From: Cellvibrionaceae bacterium AOL6
GTDB lineage: Bacteria > Pseudomonadota > Gammaproteobacteria > Pseudomonadales > Cellvibrionaceae
Assembly: GCA_003265435.1 (NCBI GenBank)
Contig: NOXC01000007.1
Span: 1-64,000, forward strand
Length of the DNA: 64,000 bases
Reading direction: 5' to 3'
Part shown: positions 9,009 to 18,629 of the stretch, one piece after another
Position numbering within the stretch: the stretch's first letter is position 1
How the letters are laid out: the number at the start of each line of letters is the position of its first letter
Position numbers and translations under genes: made by a program
The notes under the pieces: generated by a model
Told to the model about the DNA's origin: nothing
Database searches by the model: none
Seen by the model: only the letters and a program-made list of their open reading frames with translations

Positions 9009-9457
9009 GCGGGGCGGGTGCTCTCGTCGTCGCGGTCCGTATCGGCAAGTTCATCCGTGCCCTCTTCGACATACTCCGCTTCAACCTCAATGACTTCGGC
9101 CTCCGCCACAGCGCTGTCGCCAGACTCCGCTGCCTGCGCGATGGCCTCATCGTCAATCGCATCCTGTTCGGGTTCTACAACGGTGGATTCGGGGAGATCA
9201 CTAAAGGGGAAAGGCTTGTGGTCTGAACTGAAGCTGATATAACGCACGCATTCAGCAATATAAGTACTCAAGATGTCGTTAAACTGAGCCAGGCGGAACT
9301 GGCGATCCCCGGTGATCAGGACAAACAAAAACTGAACCAGAGACACCAGCCAAAACACCGCCAACGCGACATACAAAATCAGCGCCGAGACCAGCATATA
9401 GGCGAGACGCAACCAAATGTGCCCCGACGTAACGTTTTGCTTCAACTTCTCATCCAT
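9005..9457 (-). CDS. DUF4389 inner-membrane protein
   Basis: 150 residues. The N-terminal half has two adjacent membrane segments ([21 protein letters not shown] and VQFLFVLITG) followed by LAQFNDILSTYIAECVRYISF, the DUF4389 pattern. The C-terminal half is a very acidic low-complexity tail (AESGDSAVAEAEVIEVEAE). The function is unknown. The ATG at 9457 has AGGAG about ten bases upstream; a TTG two codons earlier is less likely. It sits between gpsA and sixA, the same order as in Pseudomonas. Confidence 0.82.
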   Translation of the reverse strand: MDEKLKQNVTSGHIWLRLAYMLVSALILYVALAVFWLVSLVQFLFVLITGDRQFRLAQFNDILSTYIAECVRYISFSSDHKPFPFSDLPESTVVEPEQDAIDDEAIAQAAESGDSAVAEAEVIEVEAEYVEEGTDELADTDRDDESTRPA

Positions 9458-9463
9458 CTGCAA

Positions 9464-10513
9464 TCACTCCTGTTCACGAGGTGGATTTTCGGAATTCGCA
9501 CGATGCTGGTGAGAGTCGACATCGTAACTCATCTCACCGGTCATCAGGCGGCTGACAACACGTCGGATATTCTGCCCTTCGAACAGAATGGCGTAAAGCC
9601 CCTGCACCAAGGGCATGTATACGTCGAGCTCAACGGCTTTTTTCTGCACCGTAACGAGGGTATTCACCCCCTCGACGACTTGACCGATTTCAGCCACTGC
9701 TTCATCCAGCGACTTGCCTTGCCCGAGCGCATAGCCGGTACGGAAATTACGGCTTTGGTCTGAAGTACAGGTTAAAATAAGATCCCCTACTCCCGCCAGC
9801 CCTAGGAAGGTCAGCGGGTCTGCGCCGAGCTCGCGTGAAAAGCGGCCCATTTCCGCGAGGCTCCGAGTCAACAACATCGCCTGAGTATTTTTGCCCGTCC
9901 CCAACGCTTCAGCCATGCCGGAGACAATGGCATAAATATTTTTGAGCGCACCGGCAAGCTCCACACCGAAACGGTCAGAATTGCGATAAACCCGATAAGA
10001 GCTTGAGGAAAACAGTTCCTGCACGGTAGCCTGCAACGCACTGTCTTCGCTGGCAATCACACTGCCAGTAATCTGCCCCTTCACCATTTCTCGAGCGAAG
10101 TTGGGGCCACTGAGTACCCCAATGCGCGCCTGAGGAATTTCCTCCTCGAGAATTTGGCTCATCAATTTGAACCCTTCGACTTCGATCCCTTTGGTCGTAC
10201 TGATTACCGGCATGCCGTTCGGAATGCGAGGCGATATGTAGCGGGTTAAATCCCGGAACGATTTACTGGGTACCGCAATAAAAATCAAATCCGCTTCACC
10301 GATCACTTGATCGAGGTCAGAGGTAATGACGAGCGCATCATTCAGCTCATAACCGGGAAGGTATTTTTTATTTTCTCGCGAAGACTGGCAGGCGGCCGCC
10401 TGCTCGGTGTCTCGCATCCACAGAAAGGTACGTTGTCGATTTGCCGCGGCCATATTGGCGATCGCAGTGCCAAAACTTCCGCCGCCGAGCACGGCAATGG
10501 TATGAGCTGACAT
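9464..10513 (-). CDS. gpsA: Glycerol-3-phosphate dehydrogenase [NAD(P)+]
   Basis: Makes sn-glycerol 3-phosphate from dihydroxyacetone phosphate for phospholipid synthesis. The N-terminal dinucleotide site is [16 protein letters not shown], the catalytic lysine lies in [11 protein letters not shown], and [19 protein letters not shown] is the C-terminal substrate-side signature. 349 residues, normal length. ATG at 10513. It is the first gene of the run down to the DUF4892 and small membrane protein genes. A long hairpin separates it from htpG. Confidence 0.96.
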   Translation of the reverse strand: MSAHTIAVLGGGSFGTAIANMAAANRQRTFLWMRDTEQAAACQSSRENKKYLPGYELNDALVITSDLDQVIGEADLIFIAVPSKSFRDLTRYISPRIPNGMPVISTTKGIEVEGFKLMSQILEEEIPQARIGVLSGPNFAREMVKGQITGSVIASEDSALQATVQELFSSSSYRVYRNSDRFGVELAGALKNIYAIVSGMAEALGTGKNTQAMLLTRSLAEMGRFSRELGADPLTFLGLAGVGDLILTCTSDQSRNFRTGYALGQGKSLDEAVAEIGQVVEGVNTLVTVQKKAVELDVYMPLVQGLYAILFEGQNIRRVVSRLMTGEMSYDVDSHQHRANSENPPREQE

Positions 10514-10669
10514 GTGTGGCGTCCTGGCTCCTTGATTCTAATTTAGCGTTAGTCGAACGCCTGTGTGACAGTGGAGCCCTGCCCTATTCAGCGTTTCACG
10601 CAAAAAAGCGTGGCTCCAAGGCCAGATTATAGATGCTTTATTGCGTCTATGTGAGTGGTGGGAGGGACA

Positions 10670-10699
10670 GGCCTCCTTACACGCCGGTGTAAGGAGGCC
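10670..10699 (-). terminator. Strong stem-loop after htpG
   Basis: GGCCTCCTTACAC and GTGTAAGGAGGCC form a perfect 13-bp stem with a four-base loop eleven bases after the htpG stop. There is no T run on either side, so termination efficiency is uncertain. It may protect the 3' end of the htpG transcript. The rest of 10514-10669 shows no gene. Confidence 0.6.
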
Positions 10700-10709
10700 A
10701 TACTGTAGA

Positions 10710-12614
10710 TCAAGACTGGCTCAGCTCCAACAAGAGCTTGTTCAAACGGCGCACATAGGCCGCCGGGTCTTTGATGCTGCCGCCCTCAGCGAGGCTGGCT
10801 TGATCGAAGAGTATTTCGGCGAAATCCGCAAAGCGAGCCTCATCCTGCTCAGCATCCATTTTTTCAATCAGAGGGTGAGTGGGGTTGATTTCCATGGTCG
10901 GCTTGTTTTCCGGTACGGCCTGACCGGCCTGCTCCAGCAAGCGGCGCATCTGCGCACCCATGTCATGCTCGCCCACCACTAAACAAGCGGGAGATTCTGT
11001 GAGGCGGTGCGTGACGCGTACGGACTCAACATTCTCGCCAAGCACATCCTGCAAACGCTTGGTGAAGTCTTCGAACTGCTGCTCCACTTTTTCCTGGGCT
11101 TGTTTCTCTTCTTCAGAGTCCAGTTCACCGAGGTCCAATGCGCCCTTGGCGACATCCTGTAGCGACTTGCCGTCAAACTCCGTCAGGTGCCCCATCAACC
11201 ATTCATCAATACGGTCGGAGAGCAGCAGCACTTCGATGCCTTTCTTGCGGAAAATTTCAAGGTGCGGGCTGCTCTTCGCGGCGTTGTGGCTATCCGCTAC
11301 CACGAAATAAATTTTGTTCTGGCCTTCCTGCATTCGAGACACATAGTCGGCGAGGCTGACGGTTTGCGCGGCGTCATCCGTGTGCGTGGAGGCAAAGCGG
11401 AACAAACCGGCCACTTTTTCACGGTTCGCATAGTCCTCGGCGGGCCCCTCTTTCAGTACTTCACCAAATTCCGTCCAGAAGGACTGATAGGTTTCTGCGT
11501 CGTTTTTGGCGAGTTTCTCAAGCATATCCAGTACGCGCTTCGTCAACGCGCTCTTCATGCTTTCAACATTGGCGTCTTTCTGCAGGATTTCACGAGACAC
11601 GTTCAACGATAGGTCGTTGGAGTCCAGTACGCCTTTTACGAAACGTAAATACAAGGGCAGGAACTGCTCCGCGTCGTCCATGATAAAAGTGCGTTGAACG
11701 TAAAGCTTTAAGCCTCGCGCCGCGTCTCGGTTGTAGAGATCAAAAGGCGCCTTGGCGGGAATGTACAGCAAGCTGGTGTAATCGAGCTTGCCTTCCACGC
11801 GGTTGTGGCTCCACTTCAACGGCTCGCTGAAGTCATGGGAGATATGTTTATAAAATTCGGTGTATTCCTCATCCGACACGTCGCTGCGCGAGCGCGTCCA
11901 CAATGCCTGTGCGGTATTCACCACTTCCTCTTCGGGTTCGGCATTCTCGGCTTCTTCTCCCACCGCTTCTTTTTGCATCACAACGGGGATGGAGATGTGG
12001 TCGGAGTATTTTTTGATGATGGAGCGCAGCCGCCACCCATCCGCGTACTCTTCCTGACCAGGCTTCAGGTGCAGGACAACCTTAGTGCCACGCTCTGGTA
12101 GCTCGAGGGTTTCTACACTGTATTCGGCTTCGCCTTCGCTTTCCCAGTGCACGCCTTCGCTGGCAGGCAGGCCCGCACGGCGAGTGAAGACCTCAACGCG
12201 ATCCGCCACAATGAAGGCCGAGTAAAAGCCCACACCAAACTGACCAATCAGGTGGCTGTCTTTTTTCTGATCACCCGTCAATTGGGATAGGAACTGCGCG
12301 GTGCCGGAACGTGCGATGGTGCCCAGATGAGAGATGACCTCATCGCGGCTCATGCCGATGCCGTTGTCGCGAATGGTGACGGTTTTGGCTTCCTTGTCGA
12401 AGGCGATTTGGATTTTGAGCTCCGAATCGCCCTCAAAGAGGCCGTCGTTGTTCAGCGCTTCGAAACGCAGCTTATCAGCTGCATCCGAGGCATTGGAAAC
12501 CAATTCTCGCAGGAAGATCTCTTTATTGGAATAAAGAGAATGAATCATCAATTGAAGCAGCTGTTTTGCTTCGGTTTCAAAGCCCCGGGTTTCTTTGACG
12601 GCTTCAGCGTTCAT
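10710..12614 (-). CDS. htpG: Molecular chaperone HtpG (Hsp90)
   Basis: ATP-dependent Hsp90 chaperone of the cytoplasm. 634 residues, full length. GHKL ATPase motifs are visible: [14 protein letters not shown] (N box), [25 protein letters not shown] (G1) and [15 protein letters not shown] (G2). The middle-domain catalytic region ([19 protein letters not shown]) and the C-terminal dimer part are present. ATG at 12614 with AGGAG close upstream. Monocistronic by context. Confidence 0.97.
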   Translation of the reverse strand: MNAEAVKETRGFETEAKQLLQLMIHSLYSNKEIFLRELVSNASDAADKLRFEALNNDGLFEGDSELKIQIAFDKEAKTVTIRDNGIGMSRDEVISHLGTIARSGTAQFLSQLTGDQKKDSHLIGQFGVGFYSAFIVADRVEVFTRRAGLPASEGVHWESEGEAEYSVETLELPERGTKVVLHLKPGQEEYADGWRLRSIIKKYSDHISIPVVMQKEAVGEEAENAEPEEEVVNTAQALWTRSRSDVSDEEYTEFYKHISHDFSEPLKWSHNRVEGKLDYTSLLYIPAKAPFDLYNRDAARGLKLYVQRTFIMDDAEQFLPLYLRFVKGVLDSNDLSLNVSREILQKDANVESMKSALTKRVLDMLEKLAKNDAETYQSFWTEFGEVLKEGPAEDYANREKVAGLFRFASTHTDDAAQTVSLADYVSRMQEGQNKIYFVVADSHNAAKSSPHLEIFRKKGIEVLLLSDRIDEWLMGHLTEFDGKSLQDVAKGALDLGELDSEEEKQAQEKVEQQFEDFTKRLQDVLGENVESVRVTHRLTESPACLVVGEHDMGAQMRRLLEQAGQAVPENKPTMEINPTHPLIEKMDAEQDEARFADFAEILFDQASLAEGGSIKDPAAYVRRLNKLLLELSQS

Positions 12615-12684
12615 TAGGTACTCCTGACATTTTGACTTAAAAGCTGAAGCCTAGATGGGGTCGGGAGTGGCTATTTCAAGCGCT

Positions 12685-13008
12685 TTATTTGCAGCGATAC
12701 ACCTGAAAGCGCTGGCTACCTTCCTCCGGCGCACTCAAGGAGACCAGGGTATCGCCACCCATCGACGCCGCCTCGTTCTTCGCCAAGGTCAATAACTCTT
12801 CAGAGACCTTGTCCGACTTGCGCTTGAGCCCCGCCACCTTGTGCTTCACCGACGCCGTGGCTACGCCCAGGCTATCGCAGTTTTCAACGTGGGCGGTTTT
12901 GACCAAAGCCACCTCTTCCGCACCCTCTTTTGGCTTGACCCAGGTGCAAGCCGTTGCCGACACCAGTGCAATCGTGGAGAGGGTCAGAAACAGAGTGTAT
13001 AAATTCAT
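12685..13008 (-). CDS. DUF4156-type lipoprotein
   Basis: 107 residues with a lipoprotein signal peptide; the lipobox VSATAC puts the lipidated cysteine at position 21. The mature part (CDSLGVATASVKHKVAG, then LAKNEAASMGGDTLVSL, QRFQVYRCK) follows the DUF4156 pattern. The function is unknown. The ATG at 13008 is preceded by AGGAG. It sits between flhB and htpG and shows no link to the flagellum other than position. Confidence 0.8.
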   Translation of the reverse strand: MNLYTLFLTLSTIALVSATACTWVKPKEGAEEVALVKTAHVENCDSLGVATASVKHKVAGLKRKSDKVSEELLTLAKNEAASMGGDTLVSLSAPEEGSQRFQVYRCK

Positions 13009-13109
13009 GCAGAAGCTCCTAAATCAGGACGATGAGTTTGAGCGGATTATAGGGGATTCATGTGACAGATCACAGCATTCAGCGCACAAAATCGACGGGG
13101 CAAACATCC

Positions 13110-14243
13110 CTAGTAATCCCGCATGTCCGGCGGCAGATTCGGCGATCTCGGGTAAGCCGGCCGATCGCCCTTACCGCGGCGGAATTCACGCAGCTGGAAG
13201 ACGTACGCGAGGACCTGCGCGACGGCCACATACAGACCTTCAGGCACCTCTTCATCAATGTCTGTGGTGTGGTAGATCGCACGCGCCAGCGCCGGTGACT
13301 CGACGAATTCGATCTTGTGCTCTCGTGCCACTTCCCGAATTTTCATCGCCATGTGATCTACGCCTTTCGCGAGCAGAATCGGCGCATCCATGGTGTCAGG
13401 CTGGTATTTAAGGGCAACCGAGAAGTGGGTCGGGTTCGTAATAACCACATCGGCATCGGGTACTTGTCCCATCATGCGGCTCTGGGCCATCTGCATCTGC
13501 ATCTGGCGCACTTTGCTTTTGACCTCGGGTTTCCCCTCGGTATCTTTCAGTTCGTCTTTGATGTCCTGACGCGACATTCGCAGTTTTTTAGTGTTTTCCC
13601 AAATTTGAAAAGGGATATCAATCGCCGCAATCAACAACGTCGAAGCCGACATCAAAATAGCCGCCCAAAGGGCCAGTTCCAGCGCGTGAGCGATGGCACT
13701 CTCAGGTGTTTCTTCCGACAGGTTGAGTAATTCCGAGCGCATCATCTGCATCAGCGCGTACGCGACGCCAATAACCAGGAGTACCTTCGCGATCCCTTTA
13801 AACAGCTCAACCAGCGCGCGGACACTGAACATGCGTTTCAAGCCCGCAACCGGGTCCAGTCGGTTCCACTTAGGCGCTAAGCTTTTGCCGCTGAACAAGA
13901 ATCCACCCAAGGCCATGGGCCCCACAATTGCAGCAAAAGCAACCACAGCAAAAAACGGCATCAGCGACAGCAAGGCCTGTCCCATCGCCACGCCCAATTG
14001 TTTGAGCATCATGGGCTCGTCAAAAATGACCTCGCGATCAAGACTGAAACACTGCTCCAATATTGCCTGCATCGCTGCGGCCATCTGTCCCCCGAACACG
14101 AAGAGCCCCACGGTGGCACTCATCAGTACCGCAAAGGTCGTCAACTCCTTTGAGCGGGGAATCTGCCCTTCTTCGCGTGCCTTCTGCAAGCGTTTCGGGG
14201 TCGGTTCTTCGGTCTTCTCCTGGGCGCTGTCCTGTTCGGCCAT
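13110..14243 (-). CDS. flhB: Flagellar export gate switch protein FlhB
   Basis: Membrane component of the flagellar type III export apparatus that switches substrate from rod/hook to filament type. 377 residues with a charged N-terminus (EKTEEPTPKRLQKAREEGQI), four membrane segments between about 33 and 210, and the self-cleavage motif NPTH at 270-273 in VVITNPTHFSVALKY. The start shares a base with the fliR stop (TGATG). It is the last flagellar gene here: flhA, which usually follows, is missing and a lipoprotein gene comes next. Confidence 0.97.
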   Translation of the reverse strand: MAEQDSAQEKTEEPTPKRLQKAREEGQIPRSKELTTFAVLMSATVGLFVFGGQMAAAMQAILEQCFSLDREVIFDEPMMLKQLGVAMGQALLSLMPFFAVVAFAAIVGPMALGGFLFSGKSLAPKWNRLDPVAGLKRMFSVRALVELFKGIAKVLLVIGVAYALMQMMRSELLNLSEETPESAIAHALELALWAAILMSASTLLIAAIDIPFQIWENTKKLRMSRQDIKDELKDTEGKPEVKSKVRQMQMQMAQSRMMGQVPDADVVITNPTHFSVALKYQPDTMDAPILLAKGVDHMAMKIREVAREHKIEFVESPALARAIYHTTDIDEEVPEGLYVAVAQVLAYVFQLREFRRGKGDRPAYPRSPNLPPDMRDY

Positions 14244-15019
14244 CAGCGTGCCTCAATCAGTTCATGGACGGCTTCGAAACCGTGCTGCATAACACGCTCG
14301 AAACTGTCCATATAGTTAATCAAGCCAATCCAGATCAGTGCGAGACCACACATCAACGTGAACGGAAACCCCACCGCGAAAATGTTCAACTGGGGCGCGG
14401 CTCGACTCATGACACCAAAGGCGATATTGACGAATAACAGCGATGTCAGTACCGGAAGCGCAAACACCAATGCGGCAACAAACATCCAGCTGCCGAGCTG
14501 CACGACATAATGAAACTTGTCCGGGTTGAAATGGACGGCGCCGACCGGAAAGCTCTGGAAACTTTGAACCAAAAGCGAGAGCAAAAACAGATGGCCGTTC
14601 ACCGAGACGAACATGACCGTCGTCAGGATCAGGAAAAATTGCGAGATGACGGTGGTCTGCACGCCGTTGGTCGGGTCATTCATCATCGCGAAGCCCAAGC
14701 CCATTTTCATCGCCATGAACTGCCCGCTTAGCACAAACACCTGGAAGGCGATTTGAAAGACAAAGCCCATTAGCGCACCGAGCGCCATCTCGCGCATGAT
14801 CAGTAACAGGGATTGCAGGCTGAAATTGGTCACCGCCTCAAACGGGGGTAACAGAGGCACAATGACGACCGTGATCATTAGGGCCAACATCAACCGCGCG
14901 CGCGCCGAGACCACGCGCGAGCCCAGCACCGGCATCACCATCAACATCATGCCGATGCGGGCGAACGGGAGCGCATATTGCTGAATCAGCGCAATAATGC
15001 TCTCCTCAGTAAAGGTCAT
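14243..15019 (-). CDS. fliR: Flagellar export apparatus protein FliR
   Basis: Integral membrane part of the FliPQR export gate. 258 residues with about six hydrophobic segments, among them FARIGMMLMVMPVLGSR, LALMITVVIVPLL and LALPVLTSLLFVNIAFGVMSRAAPQLNIFAVGFP, the last being highly characteristic of FliR. It overlaps fliQ by four bases (ATGA) and flhB by one base, as in most gammaproteobacteria. Confidence 0.96.
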   Translation of the reverse strand: MTFTEESIIALIQQYALPFARIGMMLMVMPVLGSRVVSARARLMLALMITVVIVPLLPPFEAVTNFSLQSLLLIMREMALGALMGFVFQIAFQVFVLSGQFMAMKMGLGFAMMNDPTNGVQTTVISQFFLILTTVMFVSVNGHLFLLSLLVQSFQSFPVGAVHFNPDKFHYVVQLGSWMFVAALVFALPVLTSLLFVNIAFGVMSRAAPQLNIFAVGFPFTLMCGLALIWIGLINYMDSFERVMQHGFEAVHELIEAR

Positions 15020-15288
15020 GATTGAATAATTTCCGGAATCTGCAAGGCCAGTTGCGTAAACAGATCCAGAAATTGCTGCAGCAACCAGGGTCCGGTCATC
15101 ATGATGGTAAGTAAGGTGACGATCAGCCTTGGCAGAAAGCTCAGCGTTTGCTCATTGATCTGTGTGGCGGCCTGAAACACACTCACCGCCAAGCCGACCA
15201 TCAAACTCGGCCCCACAATGATCAGCACCATCATCACGATCAGATAAAATGCGTGGCCGAACAAGGCCAATGCGACTTCGGGTTCCAT
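15016..15288 (-). CDS. fliQ: Flagellar export apparatus protein FliQ
   Basis: 90 residues with two membrane segments (FYLIVMMVLIIVGPSLMVGLA and PRLIVTLLTIMMTGPWLL) and the FliQ signature VGLAVSVFQAATQINEQTLSF between them. Part of the FliP5-FliQ4-FliR1 export gate. It lies 15 bases after fliP and overlaps fliR. Confidence 0.96.
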   Translation of the reverse strand: MEPEVALALFGHAFYLIVMMVLIIVGPSLMVGLAVSVFQAATQINEQTLSFLPRLIVTLLTIMMTGPWLLQQFLDLFTQLALQIPEIIQS

Positions 15289-15303
15289 CGAGTGCCTCCG
15301 AAT

Positions 15304-16128
15304 TTAGATGCCAAAGCTCGCTGCGAGCGTGCCCACAATCAAGCCCCAGCCATCCACCAGCACGAACAACATAATTTTAAAGGGCAGCGAAATGATCAGT
15401 GGCGACAACATCATCATCCCCATGGCCATCAATACACTGGCCACCACAATATCGATGACGAGAAAGGGGATAAAAATAATAAAACCGATCTGGAAGGCCG
15501 TTTTTAACTCTGAGGTTACGAAGGCCGGCATCAAAACCGTAAACGGGATTTCCTCAGGCACGCTCACTGGCTCCACATCACCGATTCTGAAAAACAGGTC
15601 AATATCGTTTTCTCGGGTGTTGGACAGCATGAAGGCGTGTATGGGCACTTTTGCGCGATTGAGCGCTTCAACAGACGTGATTTCTTCTGCAATATAAGGT
15701 TGCAGCGCCTCGTCGTTAATTTTCTCGATCACCGGCGACATGATAAAAAACGTGAGGAACAGCGCGAGGCCAATCAGGATTTGATTAGACGGCGACTGCT
15801 GCAAACCCAGCGCCTGCCGTAATATTGAAAACACGATAATGATGCGAGTAAATGAGGTCATCATCATTAGCATGGCAGGCAGAAACGTCAGCATCGTCAT
15901 CAGCATCAGCACCTGCAGGGTGACGCTGTAATCCTGAGTCCCATCGGGTCGCGTGGTTACGGTGAGCGCTGGTAAGGCACCGATGCCCTGAGATTCCAGT
16001 GCCTGCGCGCCCTGCAACAAAGTTTCCGCACGCTGCAAACCTTCCGCGTCCTGCGGTTGCGCATGGGCGGCCGGAAAAACCAGGACGGCGAAGACCAGAA
16101 AAACCCAGGCCGCGACCTTATTTCTCAT
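15304..16128 (-). CDS. fliP: Flagellar export apparatus protein FliP
   Basis: Pore-forming subunit of the export gate. 274 residues. It starts with a cleavable signal peptide ([18 protein letters not shown]), as is typical for FliP. Conserved segments are [60 protein letters not shown] and [14 protein letters not shown]. It overlaps the end of fliO by eleven bases. Confidence 0.97.
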   Translation of the reverse strand: MRNKVAAWVFLVFAVLVFPAAHAQPQDAEGLQRAETLLQGAQALESQGIGALPALTVTTRPDGTQDYSVTLQVLMLMTMLTFLPAMLMMMTSFTRIIIVFSILRQALGLQQSPSNQILIGLALFLTFFIMSPVIEKINDEALQPYIAEEITSVEALNRAKVPIHAFMLSNTRENDIDLFFRIGDVEPVSVPEEIPFTVLMPAFVTSELKTAFQIGFIIFIPFLVIDIVVASVLMAMGMMMLSPLIISLPFKIMLFVLVDGWGLIVGTLAASFGI

Positions 16129-16576
16129 TGCCCTTCCCTGAATTCATTACTGTCTGCAAAAACTGGGCAAAAGCCGGGTGTGTGCTCGCCGTGGTGTCAC
16201 CGGCATTCGGCTTCGACATGGCCTCCACTTCCGCCTGGCTGAGGTCGCTGAAGTGATGCAATAAGGTGATCTGATTCTGGGCAATGCCAATCAAAAAAGT
16301 CTGACCGCATACTTCGATCAGCGCGACCTTTTCCTTGCGGCCCAATGGCAGCATGGCCAGTGTTTTCATACGGCCCTGCTGATAATGGCCCAGCACATTG
16401 GTTTTTTTCGCCAGCCAGGCCGCCGCAAGTATCAAGCCGATAATCAACGCCAGCGCGCCCCCAACCTGCAATAGTGCAGCGCCGAGGCTAGGCACAGCCG
16501 CCTGCGCGGTGCCCTCGTCCGCAGCCCATAGAGCCGGGGCGAGCAGCCCGGCAAGCACGGTCAGAAGCTGGCGCAT
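16118..16576 (-). CDS. fliO: Flagellar biosynthesis protein FliO
   Basis: Assembly factor for the FliP pore. 152 residues with an N-terminal signal-like segment, a membrane helix ([18 protein letters not shown]) and the short conserved cytoplasmic region [32 protein letters not shown]. The tail is variable. It shares one base with the fliN stop (TAATG). Confidence 0.93.
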   Translation of the reverse strand: MRQLLTVLAGLLAPALWAADEGTAQAAVPSLGAALLQVGGALALIIGLILAAAWLAKKTNVLGHYQQGRMKTLAMLPLGRKEKVALIEVCGQTFLIGIAQNQITLLHHFSDLSQAEVEAMSKPNAGDTTASTHPAFAQFLQTVMNSGKGNEK

Positions 16577-17001
16577 TAACGCAGCCTTTTAATCCGCTCG
16601 GAAGGACTGATGACGTCCGTCATCCGTATTCCGAATTTTTCGTTAACGACGACTACCTCACCATGCGCGATCAAAGTGCCGTTGACCAATACGTCCAACG
16701 GTTCACCCGCTAAACGGTCTAGTTCTATCACGGAACCCTGGTTCAACTGCAATAGATTGCGGATGGTGATGGACGTGCGGCCCACTTCCATTGAGATGCT
16801 GACAGGGATATCCAGAATGACATCCAGATCCGGCTGCCCCGCGCCGCCACCGGCGCTGGCACCGGGCGCATCAAATTCATCGAGTTCGACCGCTTGCGCC
16901 TCGTCCATCGCAGCATCGACGGCGTCCTGCTCTTCCATCGCTGCGGCCCACTCATCGGCCATCGCTTCCTGATCCGGATTTTCGTTTTCTTCATCACTCA
17001 T
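16576..17001 (-). CDS. fliN: Flagellar motor switch protein FliN
   Basis: C-ring protein. 141 residues: an acidic N-terminal stretch (MSDEENENPDQEAMADEW and more) and a C-terminal SpoA domain from about 55 (LDVILDIPVSISMEVGRTSI, LNQGSVIELDRLAGEPLDVLVNG, GEVVVVNEKFGIRMTDVIS). The ATG at 17001 has GGAG six bases upstream and overlaps fliM by eight bases; the TTG four codons earlier is not preferred. Confidence 0.96.
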   Translation of the reverse strand: MSDEENENPDQEAMADEWAAAMEEQDAVDAAMDEAQAVELDEFDAPGASAGGGAGQPDLDVILDIPVSISMEVGRTSITIRNLLQLNQGSVIELDRLAGEPLDVLVNGTLIAHGEVVVVNEKFGIRMTDVISPSERIKRLR

Positions 17002-17998
17002 TGCTGTCTCCAAGAAGGTTATTGTCTTTCGGCGGCTTAGGCCGATCGATCAGACCTTCGATTTTCAGGGCCAGATTGTCATTTGACTGCCCAAATTGCG
17101 ATTTGAACAACGGCACGCCATTGGCCGTCAGAATATGGAAATCGGGAAGCGTGATCGGGATGATATCGCCCTCTCTAAGGTCAACGATATCCCGCAGCGA
17201 GATTTTTTTCTCTACGACCGTCACCTCAAGATCCACTTGCGCGTCCATGACATCTTCTTTCAATGCGCGCACCCAGCGCTCGTCGCGCTCATCGGTGTCG
17301 GACTGCAAACCCGCGTCGAGCACTTCGCGAATGGGCTCCACCATCGAATAGGGCATGGTGATGTGCAATTCGCCTCCACCGCCATCCAGCTCCACGTGAA
17401 AGGTACTGACAACCACCACTTCACTGGGGCTGACAATGTTGGCCATCGAAGGGTTCACTTCCGAGTTGATATACTCGAACTTGATGTCCATCACGGCTTT
17501 CCAGGCTTCGCGCAGGTCAACAAAAACCTGCTCCAACACCATTTGCACGACACGCAGCTCGGTCGGGGTAAACTCTCGCCCTTCAATTTTCGCGTGACGG
17601 CCATCGCCGCCGAAGAAGTTGTCCACCAGCTTAAACACAAGCTTGGCATCAAGAATGATGAGCGCCGTTCCCCGCAGTGGGCGGAACTTCACCATATTTA
17701 AACTCGTGGGCACATACAGCGTGTGCACGTACTCTCCAAACTTCTGGATCTGAATGCCGCCGACGGACACGTCGGCAGTACGACGCAAAAGATTGAACAT
17801 GGAAATGCGCGTGTACCGCGCAAAACGCTCATTGATCATTTCCAGCGTGGGCATGCGCCCGCGCACGATACGATCTTGACTGGTCAGATCATAATTGCGG
17901 ACCCCTTCGGCGTCCTGATCTGACTCGGTTTCAATGTCGCCATCGTCGACTCCGTGAAGGAGCGCGTCGATTTCGTCTTGTGATAATAAATCCTGCAC
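16994..17998 (-). CDS. fliM: Flagellar motor switch protein FliM
   Basis: C-ring switch protein that binds CheY-P. 334 residues. The N-terminal CheY-binding peptide is intact (DLLSQDEIDALLHGV), followed by the middle domain (RIVRGRMPTLEMINERFARY; GGDGR in the GG motif region) and a C-terminal SpoA domain (LEVTVVEKKISLRDIVDLREGD). The start codon is GTG, with AGAGG six bases ahead; there is no better in-frame ATG. Confidence 0.97.
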   Translation of the reverse strand: MQDLLSQDEIDALLHGVDDGDIETESDQDAEGVRNYDLTSQDRIVRGRMPTLEMINERFARYTRISMFNLLRRTADVSVGGIQIQKFGEYVHTLYVPTSLNMVKFRPLRGTALIILDAKLVFKLVDNFFGGDGRHAKIEGREFTPTELRVVQMVLEQVFVDLREAWKAVMDIKFEYINSEVNPSMANIVSPSEVVVVSTFHVELDGGGGELHITMPYSMVEPIREVLDAGLQSDTDERDERWVRALKEDVMDAQVDLEVTVVEKKISLRDIVDLREGDIIPITLPDFHILTANGVPLFKSQFGQSNDNLALKIEGLIDRPKPPKDNNLLGDSNE

Positions 17999-18022
17999 CG
18001 TGACCTCTTTGGTTACTGGCCG

Positions 18023-18547
18023 CTATTGCATGACAAAATTGGTAAACAGCACCTGCTCAATGCCAGGTTTGCCGATTTCCTGCTCAAACAGCGCCTGCAG
18101 CTCTTGAAGCAATTGCAATCGCAAAAACTCCTTGCCTTCGGCGGTTTGAACCTCTTCAAAAATTTGACCACCCGCGACCAAATTCACAACATGATCGACC
18201 GATGGACGGTGTAATTCAATCGCGGCAATCACGTCTTCTTCCCGCGTCATGACGGTCAAATCCAGGCGCAAGTAGCGACGGCGACCGCGCGCATCGATAT
18301 TGAGAATGTATTCGGGTTTGAGGGGATAGTAGATAGCCGGACGTGGCGGCGCTTCAACCACTTCTTCCGCAGCCTCGCCTTCTGCGACCGGAGCCGGAGG
18401 CTGCGTCATTTTCAAGACGGCAATGGTGCCGCCCACAGAAGCGCCGATCAAAACCAGTGCTACGAGCACCAGCATTATGAGCTTTTTCTTACCGCCTGAC
18501 GCCGCTGCGTCGTTTTCGTTATTTTGCTGATCGTCTTCAGCCGCCAT
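18023..18547 (-). CDS. fliL: Flagellar basal body-associated protein FliL
   Basis: Stator-associated inner-membrane protein. 174 residues: a short cytoplasmic part, one membrane helix (KKLIMLVLVALVLIGASVGGTIAVL), a Pro/Glu linker and a periplasmic FliL domain (YYPLKPEYILNI, RYLRLDLTVMTREEDVIAAI, ending IEQVLFTNFVMQ). First gene of the fliLMNOPQR-flhB operon, with a sigma-54 promoter 42-57 bases upstream. Confidence 0.95.
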   Translation of the reverse strand: MAAEDDQQNNENDAAASGGKKKLIMLVLVALVLIGASVGGTIAVLKMTQPPAPVAEGEAAEEVVEAPPRPAIYYPLKPEYILNIDARGRRRYLRLDLTVMTREEDVIAAIELHRPSVDHVVNLVAGGQIFEEVQTAEGKEFLRLQLLQELQALFEQEIGKPGIEQVLFTNFVMQ

Positions 18548-18588
18548 GATGTCAAGTTTCCGTCACAGATCCGTTACTCAGGCATGGC

Positions 18589-18604
18589 AGCAAGAGTTAT
18601 GCCA
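18589..18604 (-). promoter_or_regulatory. Sigma-54 promoter of fliLMNOPQR-flhB
   Basis: On the minus strand the site reads TGGCATAACTCTTGCT: GG and GC ten bases apart, with TGGCA and TTGCT matching the -24/-12 consensus TGGCAC-N5-TTGCW at all but one position. Transcription would start near 18577, about 30 bases before fliL. FleQ or FleR would be the activator (inference). Confidence 0.78.
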
Positions 18605-18629
18605 CGAGCAGGAAACTCGAATCAGACAC

